The position numbers and the translations under genes are program-made. DNA of 64,000 nucleotides, taken from Loxodes magnus. Taxonomy: Eukaryota; Ciliophora; Karyorelictea; Loxodida; Loxodidae. Below are positions 61,001-64,000 of the stretch, piece by piece. Position 1 is the first letter of the stretch. The number at the start of each line of letters is the position of its first letter. The stretch is taken from the NCBI GenBank assembly GCA_946699065.1, contig CAMPDV010000432.1:1-64000 (forward strand), written 5' to 3'. Below the pieces are notes generated by a model. It was not told the DNA's origin and made no database searches. It saw nothing but the letters and a program-made list of their open reading frames with translations.

Positions 61001-62191
61001 TCATTTAAGTAATAAATAGATTGATATGGCTACTTTTATTAGTTTATTTTGACTTAATTAAAAGATTAAACATAGTTCACATGAATTTTCACATTTCTGA
61101 AGGCAAACTTTTTTCTCTACCTATCTTCTATTTCCCCAAATGTAGATATTTCCATCAGTTCCTCCACTTATAATCAAATTATCTCTCCATTCCAAGAAAC
61201 ATTAGACGTTTCCCTGACCTCCTTTCAATTTTCTCTGAAATATTAATTTAGAATCCACGAAGCTTCACAAATAAATTGTTTGATCTGTGCCTCCTGTAAC
61301 TATAGTATCATCTGTTAATTAAAGAGTACAAAGTAATCCTTAATGATTCCACTCCTCTAAAGAGCTTTAATTTTCTTTTTAATCTATTAATCTTAATTTG
61401 CCATTTAAACAGGCTGAAACTAACGAAGGTTCACAATCATAGAATACTTAAATAGTTGACATAACTGGACTATCCAATCTAATTTTTTGCATACAGATTC
61501 CTTTCTTAATATCCCATATTTTAATCCTTTTGTCCATTCCTGAAGAAACTAATAGATTTTCAAGTAAAAGCTATTTAAGTTCTATAATAGAATCTTTATG
61601 TCTTCCTTTCAGTTCTCTCTTTAATCCAGAATTAACATTCCAAATTCTAATGGATCTACTTGCACTTGCATAAGTGTTAGGCTTAAATCCTTTCAAATTA
61701 ATTAGTACTGTTATTGGATTTTTATGGCAATCTTTAAACTGAGTATAGAGAAACATTTATCTATGAGGCTCGATGTTTTACTTATCGTAATTCTTATCTA
61801 CAAACTTAAAGATCTTATTAAGTTATCATATATCCATACTATTCCCTTTTAACCCCTAAAAGGCATTTATTATGTAATGCTCAGTAGTGCATAAAGCATC
61901 TATACCTTCTTAATTTGCTTTTATTCTTAAAGCTAATTGAAATCCATATTTATAGTATTTCCAGAAATGGATATAACCATCATAAGAAGCTGATAGCATA
62001 ACATTGTTTCCAATAAAGCTCAAAATTTTTACAGTTCCATCATGCGCTTTAAACATATTTACACAAGAATTTATCTCTTTTCCTCTAGTGTTTCACTGTT
62101 CAGTGTTCAAACTTACAGTATTGCGACAATTAAAATAAGGAATACTGTCATTTCTTTTACTATCTGACTCTTATGTACTATTAGAGTCCAT
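61001..62191 (-). CDS. WD40-repeat protein (second)
   Basis: A beta-propeller protein of up to 396 residues. Repeats visible from the N-terminus: M-F-K-A-H-D-G-T-V-K-I-L-S-F then L-S-A-S-Y-D-G-Y-I-H-F-W-K; Y-A-S-A-S-R-S-I-R-I-W-N-V; L-V-S-S-G-M-D-K-R-I-K-I-W-D-I; L-V-S-A-C-L-N-G-K-L-R-L-I-D; I-V-T-G-G-T-D-Q-T-I-Y-L-W; and L-I-I-S-G-G-T-D-G-N-I-Y-I-W-G. Trp is TGA in Q-W-N, I-W-Q and L-W-S. The start chosen is ATG 62191 (M-D-S-N-S-T), but the same frame stays open upstream to an ATG at 62521 with a basic, possibly coding stretch, so an N-terminal extension is possible. The last repeat ends near 61090; a TAA follows at C-L-I-F, and the first TGA is at 61001. Repeat composition suggests a generic scaffold; no specific complex recognised. 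Not an obvious duplicate of the WD40 gene at 54193. Confidence 0.85.
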
Positions 62192-64000
62192 TTGATATAT
62201 TAATAACAAGTTAATAATTATTTTGTTTTATAGTCATTAATCACTGCAATGTTTAATTAAAGCTTTCCTAAGTTATTTTTTTATTACTTAACTATGATTA
62301 AACCAATCTTTTAATTTGTGATATTAATCTCTTTTTCTTATCTTCATCTATTACCAAATGCTAGTTCTAACAATCCTAGATTGTCTAGCATTTTTAACTC
62401 TTGTCTGATACTTAAATTAGTAATTCCACTTTTAACTGATTATAGGATTAATGGTCTTAATCAAAGTGTCTTTTTATTATCCTTAAAATCATTTGATGGC
62501 TTTCTTGAAAAGATTTCTCATAATTTACCCTTTTTACAATAGAATAAACATATAATACATCTTACCAAGTTTTTCTATTCCTCAATTTCTTAGTTTTAGC
62601 TTTATTTAAAATACCTCTAATGCTACTATTTATTTTACCTGTTAAAAGACTCTTGATAAATAGATTTAAAGTCTAAAGCTTATATCAAACTTTTAGTTTT
62701 AATTAAATATTAGAAACTAAGTGTCTAAAATTATTTTATGGCTTCTTAGACATAAAATTAGCTTTACTTAAGCAAAACATATCAAGTATACGAATACTTC
62801 TATTTTCTGCTGCTTCAAGAAAAGAATTGTATTGATAATAATGCAACTATGAACTAATTTATTTCTAGCTATAATTAGCTCTTTACCTTTAATAGCTTAG
62901 ATCTATCTTTACTCTTCTATAAATAATTTAGCCTTTACTATATAAGTATATTAATCAGCTTAACTCTATTAAGCTTAATCTTTAGACTTAGCTAGTAAAA
63001 TAATCGTAGATATGATTAATATTATCATTCTACTACACTTTTAATGGATAAATAAGTACTAAATATAATAAAAATTATCTGTATCATTAAAGCTAGAGAA
63101 TGAGGGAGATAGTAAGAATGTGTAATTAATATAAGGAAATTTAGTATTAGCCTTAGATGCAAATTAAGCAATGATTATAGATAAATCGTTTACAGACTTA
63201 AATTATATAAGCTTAAGTTATATTGAAATCCTTTTAGTGATAGAATGTGTTAAACTGATTTAACCTTTATTAAAAGGGATGTTAAATCTAATGGGAATTG
63301 ACTGTATATAAAGTAATATAAAAGCAAGCTTAGTTCCTTTTTATATAGGTTTTTCACAAACTGGTTCCATGGTTATATTCTTTACCATGAAAATTATATT
63401 AAAGAACGTATCTTAAAAGCATAGAACTAATAAATAATATTCACTGTTAAGCATTTCTATATTTTACCTTTTCCTTTCAGATTTATATTTATGCTACTAG
63501 AATGATATTAAATAAATGTAATGCTAATTAATTTAATTAAACCTTATTTCCAGAAATTAAATGCTTTATTTTTAGGTTTTTGTAGCTTAAGTATTCCTTT
63601 ATATTCATTTTCTCTAATAATAAGCTTTGATACTTTACCTTTATATTCAATAAACAGGCTTACAAATTAACACCTAACCTCTTTACTTTTTTGCTTTCAA
63701 AATACCTAGTTTTAAGGGAAGGTTTTGCTAATTACTTACTTAATATGTTAGCAATTATTATAAAAACCTAGAATGATTATTAAATACAGCTCTATTATAG
63801 AAGCTAGAACTAAGGTTTTATTTTTGAAGTAAATAGAAGCATTATCTAGACTCTAATACTTCCCTTTGCATGTCTATTTATAATAATTCTATTAATCAGG
63901 CCACTAAACCATTAAAATCAAGTCTGCTTCCTTATATCACTTTCATAAGCTTATTCAATTTACTTAGAAATATAACAAGCACTAAGTTTTTGAATTAGAT
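62192..64000. other. Right-hand flank, no gene supported
   Basis: AT-rich sequence to the window edge. A minus-strand stretch at about 62300-62521 (M-R-N-L-F-K-K-A-I-K-W, later R-V-K-N-A-R-Q-S-R-I-V-R) is in frame with the second WD40 gene and may be its N-terminal extension or a small separate gene. Nothing else was recognised. Confidence 0.45.

Overview
The window reads as nuclear DNA of a karyorelictean ciliate, most like Loxodes. The decisive evidence is the genetic code. In every recognisable gene TAA and TAG fall where families carry Gln. More than 30 in-frame TGA codons fall where families carry Trp, for example in WD40 I-W-D motifs and GPCR helix 3. Genes nevertheless end on TGA. This is NCBI code 27 (UAR = Gln, UGA = Trp or stop). 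Standard-code ORFs are therefore only fragments of the real genes, and absence of stop codons says almost nothing about coding. I accepted genes on family motifs, not on openness.

Layout. Positions 1-22853 are one satellite array, open at the left edge: a unit of about 100 bp, roughly 225-230 copies, mixed junction variants on the left and near-identical 100-bp units on the right. Directly against it (22854-about 24960, +) lies a decayed non-LTR retrotransposon that keeps the start and the end of its reverse transcriptase but lacks the catalytic palm.

From 25.7 kb there is gene-poor, AT-rich DNA with dispersed genes: two tandem cAMP-receptor-like 7TM GPCRs (25759-26910 and 27742-28893, +); a damaged centrin (30435-30891, -); a PX-domain protein (31389-32060, +); a Bax-inhibitor-1/TMBIM membrane protein with two frame changes (32553-33257, +); a 1034-residue coiled-coil protein with twelve 84-bp repeats (33669-36773, -); an unknown basic protein with one frame break (39794-40800, +); a 1282-residue receptor joining a Venus-flytrap ectodomain to about nine membrane segments and an EF-hand loop (43860-47708, +); a WD40 protein (54193-55302, +); the selenocysteine-specific elongation factor eEFSec (55721-57301, -); an SLC37/GlpT-like MFS transporter (57771-59315, +); an unknown basic protein (59770-60618, +); and a second WD40 protein (61001-62191, -). 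Long stretches between them show no gene I can support.

How they fit together. Three receptors, a centrin, a PX protein and WD40 scaffolds are ordinary ciliate signalling and cytoskeletal genes, with no sign of operons. The most thought-provoking gene is eEFSec. It decodes UGA as selenocysteine, yet here UGA is already both Trp and stop, so one codon may carry three meanings in this cell.
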